Of a stretch of DNA of 64,000 nucleotides, positions 38,735-48,689 are shown piece by piece; the first letter of the stretch is position 1, and every line of letters starts with the position of its first letter. The notes under the pieces were generated by a model, which worked only from the letters and a program-made list of their open reading frames with translations, searched no databases and was not told where the DNA came from. The position numbers were made by a program, and so were the translations under genes. This DNA comes from Bacteroidota bacterium (lineage in GTDB: Bacteria; Bacteroidota; Bacteroidia; Chitinophagales; UBA10324), in NCBI GenBank assembly GCA_014190575.1, contig BJGQ01000005.1, positions 1 through 64,000 on the forward strand. The letters are read 5' to 3'.

Positions 38735-41202
38735 TGCTTGAAAAGAAAATTATACTAAGCCCAATGCAAAAAATCCTAGGTGAGGATTTTAATCCGGGTT
38801 TATTAATGATTATCACAAGAAAAAGTTTAATCTGGTGTATATTGATTGTTTTATTAACTGTTTCTACATCAATATTATATCTGCGTTACACCACTCCATT
38901 ATATGAAGTAACAGCACAAATTATGATTAAGCAGGTGAATACCTCAAGTTCATTAGGTATAGGTGTTACAAGTGGCGGTGTCAATTCTGCCGACCAAATG
39001 GACCATAATGAATTGCAGAAGAATATTCAGATTATGAAATCTAATGTTATTCTTGATCGGGTAATTGATCAGCTTCCATTATCAATTAGTTACTTTAATA
39101 TCGGCCAAATACTTGTTGAAGAGAGATATAAGACTTCTCCTTTTGAAATTGTTCCAACTGTTAATGAGCCTGCGTTATATGATATTCCAATTTATTTTAT
39201 ATTTAAATCAGCCAGAGAATTTCAAATTGAATACAGAATTTTAAAAGTAAAATATTCATTTAATGGTAAATTCAATCAAAAAACAATTACCCCCCATTTC
39301 AATTTTATTGCCAAGCTAACTGCCCACGATTTTAAAAACAATCCAAATGTTTATTTAAGCAGCAACTATTATTTTGTAATAAATAGCCGAGATAATTTAT
39401 CAAAAGATATCAGAACTAAAATAAGAATTGAACTATATCCCCCCACCATTCAATTCAGTCTTCAGGATCCTGTTCCATTAAAAGCAGTTGATATTATAAA
39501 TACATTACAGGAAGAGTTTATTAAATACAACAAAGAAAGAAAAACCGAAAGCTCTTCGTTAATTATCGATTTTATTGATACTCAGATTGGTTTATTAAAT
39601 ACGGAATTACAAGCCTACGAAAATCAATTAAAAGCTTTTAAAATAGAACATTCATTAATCAGTACTGATTCAAAACAGCAAGAAATTCTAACCGCTCTAA
39701 AAGAAATAAATGCTAATGAAGAAGGATTAAACCTAGATGAAAAAAATTTAAATTATTATCTTGGATATTTTAATTTATATAAAGATTCTTCAAAACTTTT
39801 GCTTGGAATTGTTGATCAAAAATATGTTGGCTTACAAAGTTATGTTGAAGCTTTAGACAAACTTCAATCAGATAAAAGAGAAAAATTATTAAAACTTAAA
39901 CCAGCCAATCCTCAAATAATAAATATTGACAAACAAATTGACGAAGTAAAAACAAATATTATTCAAAATATAAACAACTCAAAACTTAATATTAGTCAGG
40001 AACGAAAAGAATTAAATGCAAAATATGACCAATACATAACTGAATTTAAAGAGTTTCCGGATTTAGAAGCAGAATTTGAAAAACTGAACAACTTAAGCAG
40101 TTTAAAACAGAAATATTATTTGATGTTTTTGGATAAGAAATCAACTTTTAGTATATCGCTTGCAGGATTTGTTTCTGATTTTGTTGTTTTAAAACGGGCC
40201 GAAATTCCAAGAAATCCGGTATTCCCGAATGTTCCTTTAATCAGAACAATCGGATTAATTTCAGGGTTATTTTTAAGTTTATTATTTATTGTTGTTCGAT
40301 ACTTATTGAGCAATAAAATTCTTTCCATCTCAGAAATAGAGAAATTTTGTAATGCAGGATTAATTGGTGTAATACCAATCTATCGTAAACCCATGGATGT
40401 ATCGCAATTGGTAGTAAACATGAATCCAAAATCTGTAATCTCAGAGTCGTTTAGGAGTATCAGAACCAACCTTGATTATGTTTATTCGGGGCCTGGAACT
40501 AAAATCATTTCGGTAACATCAACTATTGCGGGAGAGGGAAAAACTTTTGTGGCTGTAAATACTGCAGGTATATTTTCTGTGGGCGGAAAAAAAACGATTA
40601 TCCTTGATTTTGATCTTCGCAAACCCAGAATTCATAAAGCCTTTAGTACTGAAAATAACAAAGGATTAAGTACCATTTTAATAGGTAAATATAAATTGGA
40701 TGAATGTATCAAGCATTCGGAATGGGACAACCTTGATTTTATAACTTCAGGACCTGTTCCTCCTAATCCAGCAGAATTCATTATGTCACAAAAAGCTGCT
40801 GATTTAATAGAAGAACTTAAATTGCGTTATGATATAATTGTGATTGATACCCCTCCGATTGGAGTTGTTACTGATGCACTTGAGCTTTTAAAGAAAGCAG
40901 ATTATCCATTGTATGTTGTAAGAGCAGATTATTCTAGCCGTAACTTTTTAAATAATGCAAATCGTTTGGTAATTGAAAATCAAATCACCAGACTTTCAAT
41001 TGTTATGAATAGCATGGGTTCAGGAGCCTCAGGTTATTCTTATAATTATGGATACGGATATGGGTACGGATATGGTTACGGATCAGGTTATGGTGGTTAT
41101 GGAGGAGGCGGAAGTTATGGTTATGGATATTACTCCGATGCTGCAGCCCCAAAGCTTTCTCGATGGAAAAATATAGTTAAGTTTGTTAAGGATAAATTCT
41201 GA
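38734..41202 (+). CDS. polysaccharide chain-length/tyrosine-protein kinase (Wzc-like) with Gly/Tyr-rich C-terminal tail
   Basis: Wzz-like N-terminus, coiled coil, 'SVTSTIAGEGKTFVAVNTAGIFSVGGKKTIILDFDLRKPRIHKAF', 'DIIVIDTPPIGVVTDA', C-terminal YGYGYGYGYGYGSGYGGYGGGGSYGYGYY. Confidence 0.93.
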   Translation: MLEKKIILSPMQKILGEDFNPGLLMIITRKSLIWCILIVLLTVSTSILYLRYTTPLYEVTAQIMIKQVNTSSSLGIGVTSGGVNSADQMDHNELQKNIQIMKSNVILDRVIDQLPLSISYFNIGQILVEERYKTSPFEIVPTVNEPALYDIPIYFIFKSAREFQIEYRILKVKYSFNGKFNQKTITPHFNFIAKLTAHDFKNNPNVYLSSNYYFVINSRDNLSKDIRTKIRIELYPPTIQFSLQDPVPLKAVDIINTLQEEFIKYNKERKTESSSLIIDFIDTQIGLLNTELQAYENQLKAFKIEHSLISTDSKQQEILTALKEINANEEGLNLDEKNLNYYLGYFNLYKDSSKLLLGIVDQKYVGLQSYVEALDKLQSDKREKLLKLKPANPQIINIDKQIDEVKTNIIQNINNSKLNISQERKELNAKYDQYITEFKEFPDLEAEFEKLNNLSSLKQKYYLMFLDKKSTFSISLAGFVSDFVVLKRAEIPRNPVFPNVPLIRTIGLISGLFLSLLFIVVRYLLSNKILSISEIEKFCNAGLIGVIPIYRKPMDVSQLVVNMNPKSVISESFRSIRTNLDYVYSGPGTKIISVTSTIAGEGKTFVAVNTAGIFSVGGKKTIILDFDLRKPRIHKAFSTENNKGLSTILIGKYKLDECIKHSEWDNLDFITSGPVPPNPAEFIMSQKAADLIEELKLRYDIIVIDTPPIGVVTDALELLKKADYPLYVVRADYSSRNFLNNANRLVIENQITRLSIVMNSMGSGASGYSYNYGYGYGYGYGYGSGYGGYGGGGSYGYGYYSDAAAPKLSRWKNIVKFVKDKF

Positions 41203-41204
41203 TT

Positions 41205-42332
41205 ATGTTAAACAACGAAGTCAAGATTTATATTGGTTATTTTATTTTTTTTCTTTTAGCAATAGTTTTTTCTACTTTGATTAATGGTTTGTTTTTGCGC
41301 TTCTCAAAAACTTTAGGGATTCGACAAAATCAAACTCAAACTCAAAACATGATCCGATGGGCTTCTACTACTAAACCATCGGTAGGAGGATTTTCATTTT
41401 ATATTGTATTTTTATTTTCATTCACAGCTTTTACTTTTATTGCATTTGACAAAAGCGATTTATTTAATCGGCAACTCATTGGTTTATTGCTCGCTTCTTC
41501 AATTGGTTTTTTAATTGGGCTTGCTGATGATGCTTACAATACAAATCCAATTTTAAAATTTCTTGGGCAATTAATGTGTGCGGTTATTCTGATTATTTCC
41601 GGGGTGATAATTAATATAACAGATTACTATGCGATCAACGCTCTTTTTACTATTTTTTGGGTAATTGGAATAATGAATTCTATAAATATGCTTGATAACA
41701 TGGATGGTATTACAGCTACTATTTCAGGCATTATTTTACTTACTTGCCTTTCTGTTCAAATAATTCAAGGAAATTTTTTATCGATTTATTCTTTAATAAT
41801 TATTGGTGTTGTTGGATCAATAGGAGGTTTTATGATATTCAATTTTCACCCATCAAAATTATACATGGGTGATACCGGAAGCCAATTTTTAGGAGTGCTG
41901 CTTGCCGGCATTGGAATTTTGACACTTTGGAAATTTCGTGATGTGCCGGGTCCGGTAATTCAATTCAAACAGTTTTTGTTTCCAATTTTAGTTTTCAGTA
42001 TTCCGATAATTGATACGACTACTGTCTTTTACCGTCGTATTATGCGCCGTCAATCTCCTTTTGTTGGCGGGCGCGATCATACAACGCACCACCTGGCTTA
42101 TCTTGGATTAACCGATCGCCAGGTATTGTTTTTTTTATCGGCTATTGCAATTGTCTCATCCGGTTTTGTTTGCGGGATGGTTTATTTCTATGATTTTCTT
42201 GAATCAGCAGTTACACTTGTGTTTTTTGTTTACTTCATAATTTTATTTTCTGTAATGCAATATTTATATGAGTTGGGTAAGAAACGAAAAATGAAAATTG
42301 AATCGGAAGAAAAAAAATTAAAAATTGCCTGA
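41205..42332 (+). CDS. undecaprenyl-phosphate glycosyl-1-phosphate transferase, MraY/WecA-like (GT family 4)
   Basis: 'GGFSFYIVFLFSF', 'GLADDAYNTNPILKFLGQ', 'NSINMLDNMDGITATISG', 'FNFHPSKLYMGDTGSQFLG', 'GGRDHTTHHLAYLGL'. Confidence 0.92.
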   Translation: MLNNEVKIYIGYFIFFLLAIVFSTLINGLFLRFSKTLGIRQNQTQTQNMIRWASTTKPSVGGFSFYIVFLFSFTAFTFIAFDKSDLFNRQLIGLLLASSIGFLIGLADDAYNTNPILKFLGQLMCAVILIISGVIINITDYYAINALFTIFWVIGIMNSINMLDNMDGITATISGIILLTCLSVQIIQGNFLSIYSLIIIGVVGSIGGFMIFNFHPSKLYMGDTGSQFLGVLLAGIGILTLWKFRDVPGPVIQFKQFLFPILVFSIPIIDTTTVFYRRIMRRQSPFVGGRDHTTHHLAYLGLTDRQVLFFLSAIAIVSSGFVCGMVYFYDFLESAVTLVFFVYFIILFSVMQYLYELGKKRKMKIESEEKKLKIA

Positions 42333-42693
42333 AGTGTTATATGTTTTTTTTGGAGGTGGAATCGGAAGCCTGTTAAGATATTTTACCGGAAAAGTCTTTT
42401 CATCCATTATTCCTTTTTTTCCAATTGCAACTTTACTTTCTAATATTTCAGGATCATTTATATTAGGATTAGTATTTGTTTTTTATTCTTCAAAAAATTT
42501 AAACACCAACGGATATTTATTTTTAGCTACCGGAATTTGCGGAGGATACAGCACTTTCTCAACTTTCACTCTCGAAAACATGAAGTTTTTTCAAGATGGA
42601 AATATTTCAGCCGGGTTATTGAATATCGGATTGAATCTTTCATTCAGCTTGCTTTCACTGGTTGCAGGAATATTTATTGCCCGACAATTCTGA
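42325..42693 (+). CDS. crcB: fluoride exporter CrcB/FluC
   Basis: 'GGGIGSLLRYFTGK', 'FPIATLLSNISGSFILGL', 'TGICGGYSTFSTFTLE'; TTG start overlapping the upstream CDS by 8 bp. Confidence 0.9.
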   Translation: MPEVLYVFFGGGIGSLLRYFTGKVFSSIIPFFPIATLLSNISGSFILGLVFVFYSSKNLNTNGYLFLATGICGGYSTFSTFTLENMKFFQDGNISAGLLNIGLNLSFSLLSLVAGIFIARQF

Positions 42694-42743
42694 TTTGAAG
42701 TTTTATTTTCAACAGAATTTTCCAAAAAAAATTATACTTTTTT

Positions 42744-45551
42744 TTATTCCATTGATTTTATAACAATTTCTTCCTGCTCCTGATTGTGAACTTTCTGAAA
42801 TCCTGTTGCGGGTGAGGCACTTGCTTTTCGTGAAATCATTCCCCATTTTATTTTTGAATAGTTGAGTTGAATGAAACTCCATGCTCCCATGTTGGCAGGT
42901 TCTTCCTGCACCCAAACAAAAACGGCAGCACGATATTTTTTTGTCAGCGTATCTAATTGTTTTACTGGTAGTGGATATAATTGTTCGATGCGAACGATTG
43001 CAACATCGTCTTTTTTGTTTGCCATTTTTCTTTCCAATAAATCGTAATAAATTTTTCCGCTACTCACTAACACTTTCCGAATCTTCGATGCATCTGTTAC
43101 ACTTGCATCATCCAGCAATTCCTGAAATCCTCCGGCAATAATTTCATTCACATTGCTGATACATCGTGGATGGCGCAGCAATGATTTCGGACTCATCACC
43201 ACCAATGGTTTTCTGAACGGACGATATAATTGTCTTCTGAGTAAATGAAAATAATTTGCCGGTGAAGTGACATTTGCAACAGTGATATTGTATTCAGCAC
43301 TTGATTGTAAAAATCGTTCGAGTCTTGCGCTGCTGTGTTCGGGTCCTTGTCCTTCATATCCATGCGGCAGCAAAAGTGTTACACCACTCATACGCTGCCA
43401 CTTGCTTTCGCCGGCAGTTATAAACTGGTCAATAATTGTTTGCGCTCCATTGGCGAAATCACCGAACTGTGCTTCCCAGATTGTTAAAGAATTTGGTGAA
43501 GCAAGCGAGTAACCATATTCAAATCCAAGCACAGCAAATTCAGAGAGCAGTGAATTGTAAATCAGAAATTTTCCTTTCTGTTCTTTTTCTAAATGGTCGA
43601 GACGATTGTATTCGTTGTTGTTGTCTTCATCATAAATCACTGCATGACGATGACTGAAAGTTCCGCGCTTCACATCTTGTCCGCTCATGCGTACATCGTG
43701 ACCTTCCAATAAAAGTGTTCCATAAGCAAGCAATTCCGCCATTCCCCAATCAATGCGCCCGTCGTCAAAATAATTTTTGCGGCGCTGACTCAGCATCGTT
43801 TCAATTTTATTCAGCGGATTAAAATTCTCAGGGTAATTCATCAAACCTTTTATCACTCTGTCAGCTAACTCCTTGCTGACAGCCGTTTCGGGCGATGAAT
43901 CAAAATCTTCCTGCGTGTTTGCTCTTCTTAATTTTTTCCATTCCAATTCAGGTAACTGATAATTGTAAGGAAGCGGATGTTGTTTCACAAAATCCAATCG
44001 ATCCTGCAATTGCTTCCAGAAATCTTTATCCATTTCCTTCGCCAACTCCGCATCAATATCTCCGCGACTGATTAATTGTTGACTGTAAACTTCACGCGGG
44101 TTCACATGTTCGCCAATGAGTTTGTACAAACCCGGCTGCGTGAATTTCGGATCATCGCCTTCGTTGTGACCGTGACGACGATAACAAACCATGTCAACAA
44201 AAATGTCGCGCTGAAATTTTTGTCGCCATTCGGTTGCGAGTTCAACTGCGAACACTACTGCTTCGGGATCATCGCCATTCACATGTAACACCGGCGCTTC
44301 CACCATTGCTGCGAGTGAAGTGCAATAATCAGAAGAGCGCGCATCATCAAAATCAGTAGTGAAACCGATTTGATTGTTAATTACAAAATGAATAGTGCCT
44401 CCGGTTAAATAACCTTCCAACTGCGACATCTGTAACACTTCGTAAACCACTCCTTGTCCCGCAACTGCTGAATCACCATGAATCAATATTGGAAGAATGC
44501 GCTTAAAATTTCCATCGTACAACAAATCTGCTTTCGCGCGGGTGTAACCTTCCACCACCGGATTCACCGCTTCGAGGTGCGATGGGTTGGGTGAAAGTTT
44601 CAGCATCATTTCCTTTCCGTCAAAAGTTTTTACCTGCGATGCATAACCGAGATGATACTTCACATCACCATCGCCCATTGTGGTGTCGGCAACTGCATTT
44701 CCTTCGAACTCATTAAAAATCTGCTCGTAAGTTTTTCCGAGTGTGTTGGCCAGAATATTTAATCGTCCGCGATGCGCCATGCCCATCACAATTTCTTCCA
44801 CACCATTATTTGCACCGTAATTAATAATTGCATCAAGTGCAGGAATAGTTGTTTCGCCACCTTCCAATGAAAATCTTTTTTGCCCGACATACTTCGTGCT
44901 CAGAAATTTTTCGAACACCACTGCATCATTCAGTTTTTGCAGAATGTGTTTTTTCTTTTTAATCGGAAATGAAAGTTGCGCAAAATCCTTTTCCATTTTG
45001 CTGAGCATCCATTCATACTGCTCATCATCATTCAGGTAAATAAATTCTGCACCGATGCTGCTGCAATAAATTTTCTGCAGTTGCTCAATAATTTTTTTCA
45101 ATGAAGTTTTTCCAAGACCGAGAATATTTCCGACGGTAAAATTTGCATTCAAATCATTTTCATTCAGTCCGAAAAATTTCAAATCAAGATTTGCGTGGCG
45201 GTTTTTCCGTTTGCGAATCGGATTTGTTTTGGCTTCGAGATGACCCTTTGCACGATAAGCATTGATGAGTTGAAATACTTTTAACTCCTTTGCAACAAGC
45301 CCCACCTCTAACTCCTCCCCTTGGGGGAGGAGAACAGTCGAGCTTGATTTTTCGTCGTAAGATTTTTTTTCTGCTCCGGCTTGTTCAATGGTGGAACCGC
45401 CGTTTACTGCATTGGCAGAAACAGCAAAATCAAATCCTTCAAAAAAACTTTTCCATTCCGACTCAACTGATTCAGGATTTTTTTTGAAATCATCGTACAG
45501 TGATTCAATCACATTGGGATGAGCATTGCTGATATATGAAAATTTATCCAT
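42744..45551 (-). CDS. sucA: 2-oxoglutarate dehydrogenase E1 component
   Basis: 'FQLINAYRAKGHLEAKTNPI', 'EEIVMGMAHRGRLNILANTLGKTYEQIFNEFEG', 'GDVKYHLGYAS', 'DMVCYRRHGHNEGDDPKFTQP', 'LLLPHGYEGQGPEHSSARLERFLQ'. Confidence 0.96.
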   Translation of the reverse strand: MDKFSYISNAHPNVIESLYDDFKKNPESVESEWKSFFEGFDFAVSANAVNGGSTIEQAGAEKKSYDEKSSSTVLLPQGEELEVGLVAKELKVFQLINAYRAKGHLEAKTNPIRKRKNRHANLDLKFFGLNENDLNANFTVGNILGLGKTSLKKIIEQLQKIYCSSIGAEFIYLNDDEQYEWMLSKMEKDFAQLSFPIKKKKHILQKLNDAVVFEKFLSTKYVGQKRFSLEGGETTIPALDAIINYGANNGVEEIVMGMAHRGRLNILANTLGKTYEQIFNEFEGNAVADTTMGDGDVKYHLGYASQVKTFDGKEMMLKLSPNPSHLEAVNPVVEGYTRAKADLLYDGNFKRILPILIHGDSAVAGQGVVYEVLQMSQLEGYLTGGTIHFVINNQIGFTTDFDDARSSDYCTSLAAMVEAPVLHVNGDDPEAVVFAVELATEWRQKFQRDIFVDMVCYRRHGHNEGDDPKFTQPGLYKLIGEHVNPREVYSQQLISRGDIDAELAKEMDKDFWKQLQDRLDFVKQHPLPYNYQLPELEWKKLRRANTQEDFDSSPETAVSKELADRVIKGLMNYPENFNPLNKIETMLSQRRKNYFDDGRIDWGMAELLAYGTLLLEGHDVRMSGQDVKRGTFSHRHAVIYDEDNNNEYNRLDHLEKEQKGKFLIYNSLLSEFAVLGFEYGYSLASPNSLTIWEAQFGDFANGAQTIIDQFITAGESKWQRMSGVTLLLPHGYEGQGPEHSSARLERFLQSSAEYNITVANVTSPANYFHLLRRQLYRPFRKPLVVMSPKSLLRHPRCISNVNEIIAGGFQELLDDASVTDASKIRKVLVSSGKIYYDLLERKMANKKDDVAIVRIEQLYPLPVKQLDTLTKKYRAAVFVWVQEEPANMGAWSFIQLNYSKIKWGMISRKASASPATGFQKVHNQEQEEIVIKSME
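45301..45335. repeat. palindromic interspersed repeat inside the sucA coding sequence (codes VLLPQGEELEVG)
   Basis: ctcctcccc (45312-45320) ttg ggggaggag (45324-45332) plus flanking TTAGAGGTGGGG on the minus strand; same layout as the intergenic element at 22633-22667. Confidence 0.7.
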
Positions 45552-45625
45552 GGTGTTTTTTGCTTTAGCAAATATAACCGCATGAATGCCGCTGCTGTTT
45601 TCAGAAACAACTTTTTAGAAATACA

Positions 45626-46825
45626 TTACTGTGGAAATTCCTTTTTCAAAACCTCTGCTAAATATTGAATCTGCTCAATGGAATTATATGCCTGTCCCGC
45701 AATGCGCAACCACCAGCACGGATTGGTGCGCGACCAGCCAAACACAGGAGTCTGAATGTGATATTCATTCATCAGCTTTTGCCAGAACGGATGGATGTAA
45801 TTAAAATTTGATTCAGGCGCTTTGAATGGAATTGGTAATGGAACAGTTGCTAAACTGCCCAACATATTTTCCGGACAAGGTGCTTCGGCTTCCAATGCAT
45901 TCAACAATAATTTTCTTCCTTCCACTATTAAATCATGATTGTGATTGCGCAAAGTTTTCCAGTCGCCCATTACTGAACCCATGAAATCAATTGAATCTCC
46001 AATGCAGGCATAAGCCGTGTAATCAGCAGTGCCGGGCCAGAAAAAATGTGATGACCATAATTTATCGCCAACTTTTTTATCGTAAGTGTGACTGACAATG
46101 AGCGAGCGAAAGTTTTTCTGTTTGTCTTCGCGCACATGTAACAGTGCCGAACCTTTGGGTGAACAAATCCACTTGTGACAATTGCCGGTGTAATACTCTG
46201 CACCGATTTCATCAATATTTAAATTCAGCATTCCCGGTGCGTGTGCACCGTCAATTAAAACTTCAATTCCTTTTTCGTGAAGCGCATCAGTTAATTTTTT
46301 TACGGGGAAAATAATTCCTGTTGCTGAAGTCACATGGTCAATCATCGCAAATTTTGTTTTGGGTGTTACACCTTTCATAAATGCTTCCACCAAATCATCC
46401 TCTGATTTTATCGGGAAAGGAATTTCGGCAATCACCAGTTTCGCTTTACTCTTCTCCGCATAATACTGAACCGCATTCCAGCAAGCACCGTATGCCTGAT
46501 TATGGGTGAGAATTTCCTCGCCTTCTTTCAGCTCTAAATTATTCATCACGGTGTTCACTCCATAAGTTGCATTTGGCACAAACACTAAATCTTTTGCTTT
46601 TGCTCTAATGAATGCTGCAAGTTGCTCCTTGTTCTTCCACAACAAATCTTCCAACTCCGTAATCATAAATCGCACAGGTTCCTGTTCCATTCTGTTTCGA
46701 TATTCAGTTTGTTTATTCAATACCGGAATGGGGCAGCCACCAAACGAACCATGATTTAAAAACACAGTGTTGCGGTCGAGCATCCAGTGCGCTGCATGTT
46801 TTGAATAAGAAGGAAGTGAATTCAT
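45626..46825 (-). CDS. aminotransferase class V-fold PLP-dependent enzyme (isopenicillin N epimerase-like)
   Basis: 'FLNHGSFGGCPIPVL', 'FVPNATYGVNTVMNNL', 'VLIDGAHAPGMLNLNIDEIGAEYYTGNCHKWICSPKGSALLHV' (PLP Lys). Confidence 0.88.
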   Translation of the reverse strand: MNSLPSYSKHAAHWMLDRNTVFLNHGSFGGCPIPVLNKQTEYRNRMEQEPVRFMITELEDLLWKNKEQLAAFIRAKAKDLVFVPNATYGVNTVMNNLELKEGEEILTHNQAYGACWNAVQYYAEKSKAKLVIAEIPFPIKSEDDLVEAFMKGVTPKTKFAMIDHVTSATGIIFPVKKLTDALHEKGIEVLIDGAHAPGMLNLNIDEIGAEYYTGNCHKWICSPKGSALLHVREDKQKNFRSLIVSHTYDKKVGDKLWSSHFFWPGTADYTAYACIGDSIDFMGSVMGDWKTLRNHNHDLIVEGRKLLLNALEAEAPCPENMLGSLATVPLPIPFKAPESNFNYIHPFWQKLMNEYHIQTPVFGWSRTNPCWWLRIAGQAYNSIEQIQYLAEVLKKEFPQ

Positions 46826-46883
46826 TTTTATAAAAATTTATTGGACTGCAAAGTAATTGCTGTTTTAATAAGTGATGTAGTCC

Positions 46884-46914
46884 GGATTATAAAAGAGGTG
46901 GTGACCGGAAATGA
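46884..46914 (+). promoter_or_regulatory. upstream element GGATTATAAAAGAGGTGGTGACCGGAAATGA shared with 48690-48720
   Basis: 28/31 identity to the element upstream of the paralogous downstream gene; lies about 60 bp before the start codon. Confidence 0.5.
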
Positions 46915-46974
46915 TTTAAAACTTTCTCAGTTATTAAGTTAATCTTTGACATATACTATTAAAAAAATAAAATC

Positions 46975-48591
46975 ATGAAAAGACATTTTTCAATAAAAAT
47001 TTATTCTATCCTAATTATTGCATTACTTTTTTCTGCAAGAGGCAAAGCGCAAATTGTTTATACAGATGTTAATCCTGATTCGGTTTCTTCAGGAGTTTAT
47101 AACCTTGATTTGAATAATGATGCCACCACCGACTTTATTATTTCTCAAACAGTAGGTTCACCAATATGCACCCACAATACACATTACATTAGAATATCAC
47201 CCACAGGTAATAATGAAGTGTTAACCAACTCAACACCCTATGTATATAAATTATCATCAAACACGGTAATAGATACATCAACAAATTTCTGGAGTAATAA
47301 TGCCAATCAAACCATGCTATATTATCATTGGCAAACTCTTATGTGTCCCGGTGGTGCTTATGCAGGACAAGGAAATTGGTTAAATGCTGTTAATGGTTAT
47401 CTCGGATTAAAATTATTTGTAAATAATATTCCATATTGTGGCTGGGCATTATTAAATACTTCTTCATCTGCATCATCTGGTATCACTACTTTTACCATTC
47501 AGGGTTATGCTTACAACTCAATTCCAGGTGAACAAATTGCAGCAGGAGAAATAGGTTGTAATCTTCCAACACCAATAATAACTCCAAGTGGAAGCACAAC
47601 ATTGTGACCCGGTGCATCAGTAACTCTTGTATCGAGTTCTGCCACTTTCTATTTATGGAATACAGGAGAAACAACTCAATCAATTAGTTTATCAAACAGT
47701 GGAAATTATTCCGTAACTGTAACAGATGGTACAGGATGTTCCGCGGTATCAGTTCCAACAACTGTTTCAACATTATCGTGTGCTACACCTTCAAACATTA
47801 CAGTTTCAAATATTACAGGAACAGGAGCAACAGTAAACTGGAGTGGAGTTGATTGTGCAGCAAAGTATCGTATTAGATATAGAGTGCAAGGCACAACAAC
47901 ATGGACTACCAAAATTGTAACAGCACCCATTGTTACAAAAGCACTTACCTCATTGTTGTCATTAACAACTTATGAATATCAAGTGAGAACCGATTGCGAT
48001 TTAGCAGGAACAACTGCCTCTGCTTATTCTGCTACTCAAACATTTACTACTACCTGTACTTGCAGCAAACCAACCAACATTACAGTTACCAATCTCACAC
48101 AAACTACAGCAACAGTTAATTGGGTTGGTAATGTTTGTGCTTATCAATATCGCTTGCAGTACCGTAAGCAGGGAACCACTACATGGACTACTAAAACTAT
48201 TTTAGCTCCAATAGTTACAAAGGCATTAACAGGATTAACAGCCAATTCAATTTACGAATATCATTTGCGTACTGATTGCAATTCGGGTGGAACCATTAAT
48301 TCAGGATTTACAACCACCACCACATTTACCACTCCATTGCGAATGGAAGAAGTTGACAACACAAATGCAAGCACACTAACTGTTACACCCAATCCATGTA
48401 ACACTTGTGAAATAATCGGAACAGCAAATCCAGGTGATTTAATTATAACCGACATACTTGGACGAAAACTGAATGCCACTTATACTAAATCATCAAATGG
48501 CTTTTACATTAATGTGCCTGAAAGCAATAAGGGAATATTATTAATCAGAAATATTATGACAGGAGAAGTTGTGAAGTTTGTGAAGGAATAA
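46975..48591 (+). pseudogene. secreted fibronectin-III repeat protein with atypical T9SS-like C-terminus, interrupted by in-frame TGA at 47605-47607
   Basis: ORFs 46975-47607 and 47884-48591 are in the same frame. The frame stays open after the TGA and continues with PGASVTLVSSSATFYLWNTGETTQSI, aligning with the intact paralog at 48841-50769, where a TGC Cys codon (49783-49785) occupies the TGA position. Confidence 0.8.
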
Positions 48592-48613
48592 TTTTCATTA
48601 TCAACCATTTTTC

Positions 48614-48642
48614 AAAAGCCGCAAAACCATTGCGGCTTTTTT
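48614..48642 (+). terminator. intrinsic terminator
   Basis: aaaagccgca / tgcggctttttt hairpin with T-run; same hairpin as 50792-50820. Confidence 0.85.
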
Positions 48643-48689
48643 ATTTCATGATTCTAATGAAATTGTAGTTAGTGTCAGTAATCTATTCA

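Noticed and set aside
47605-47607. TGA in place of Cys as a possible selenocysteine codon
   Set aside because: The protein is a secreted structural Fn3/Ig-type protein, the paralog uses ordinary Cys, and I see no convincing bacterial SECIS hairpin just downstream. Other genes here (e.g. the ZnuB-like and WecA-like genes) end in TGA, so TGA is a normal stop. A nonsense mutation or sequencing error is more likely.
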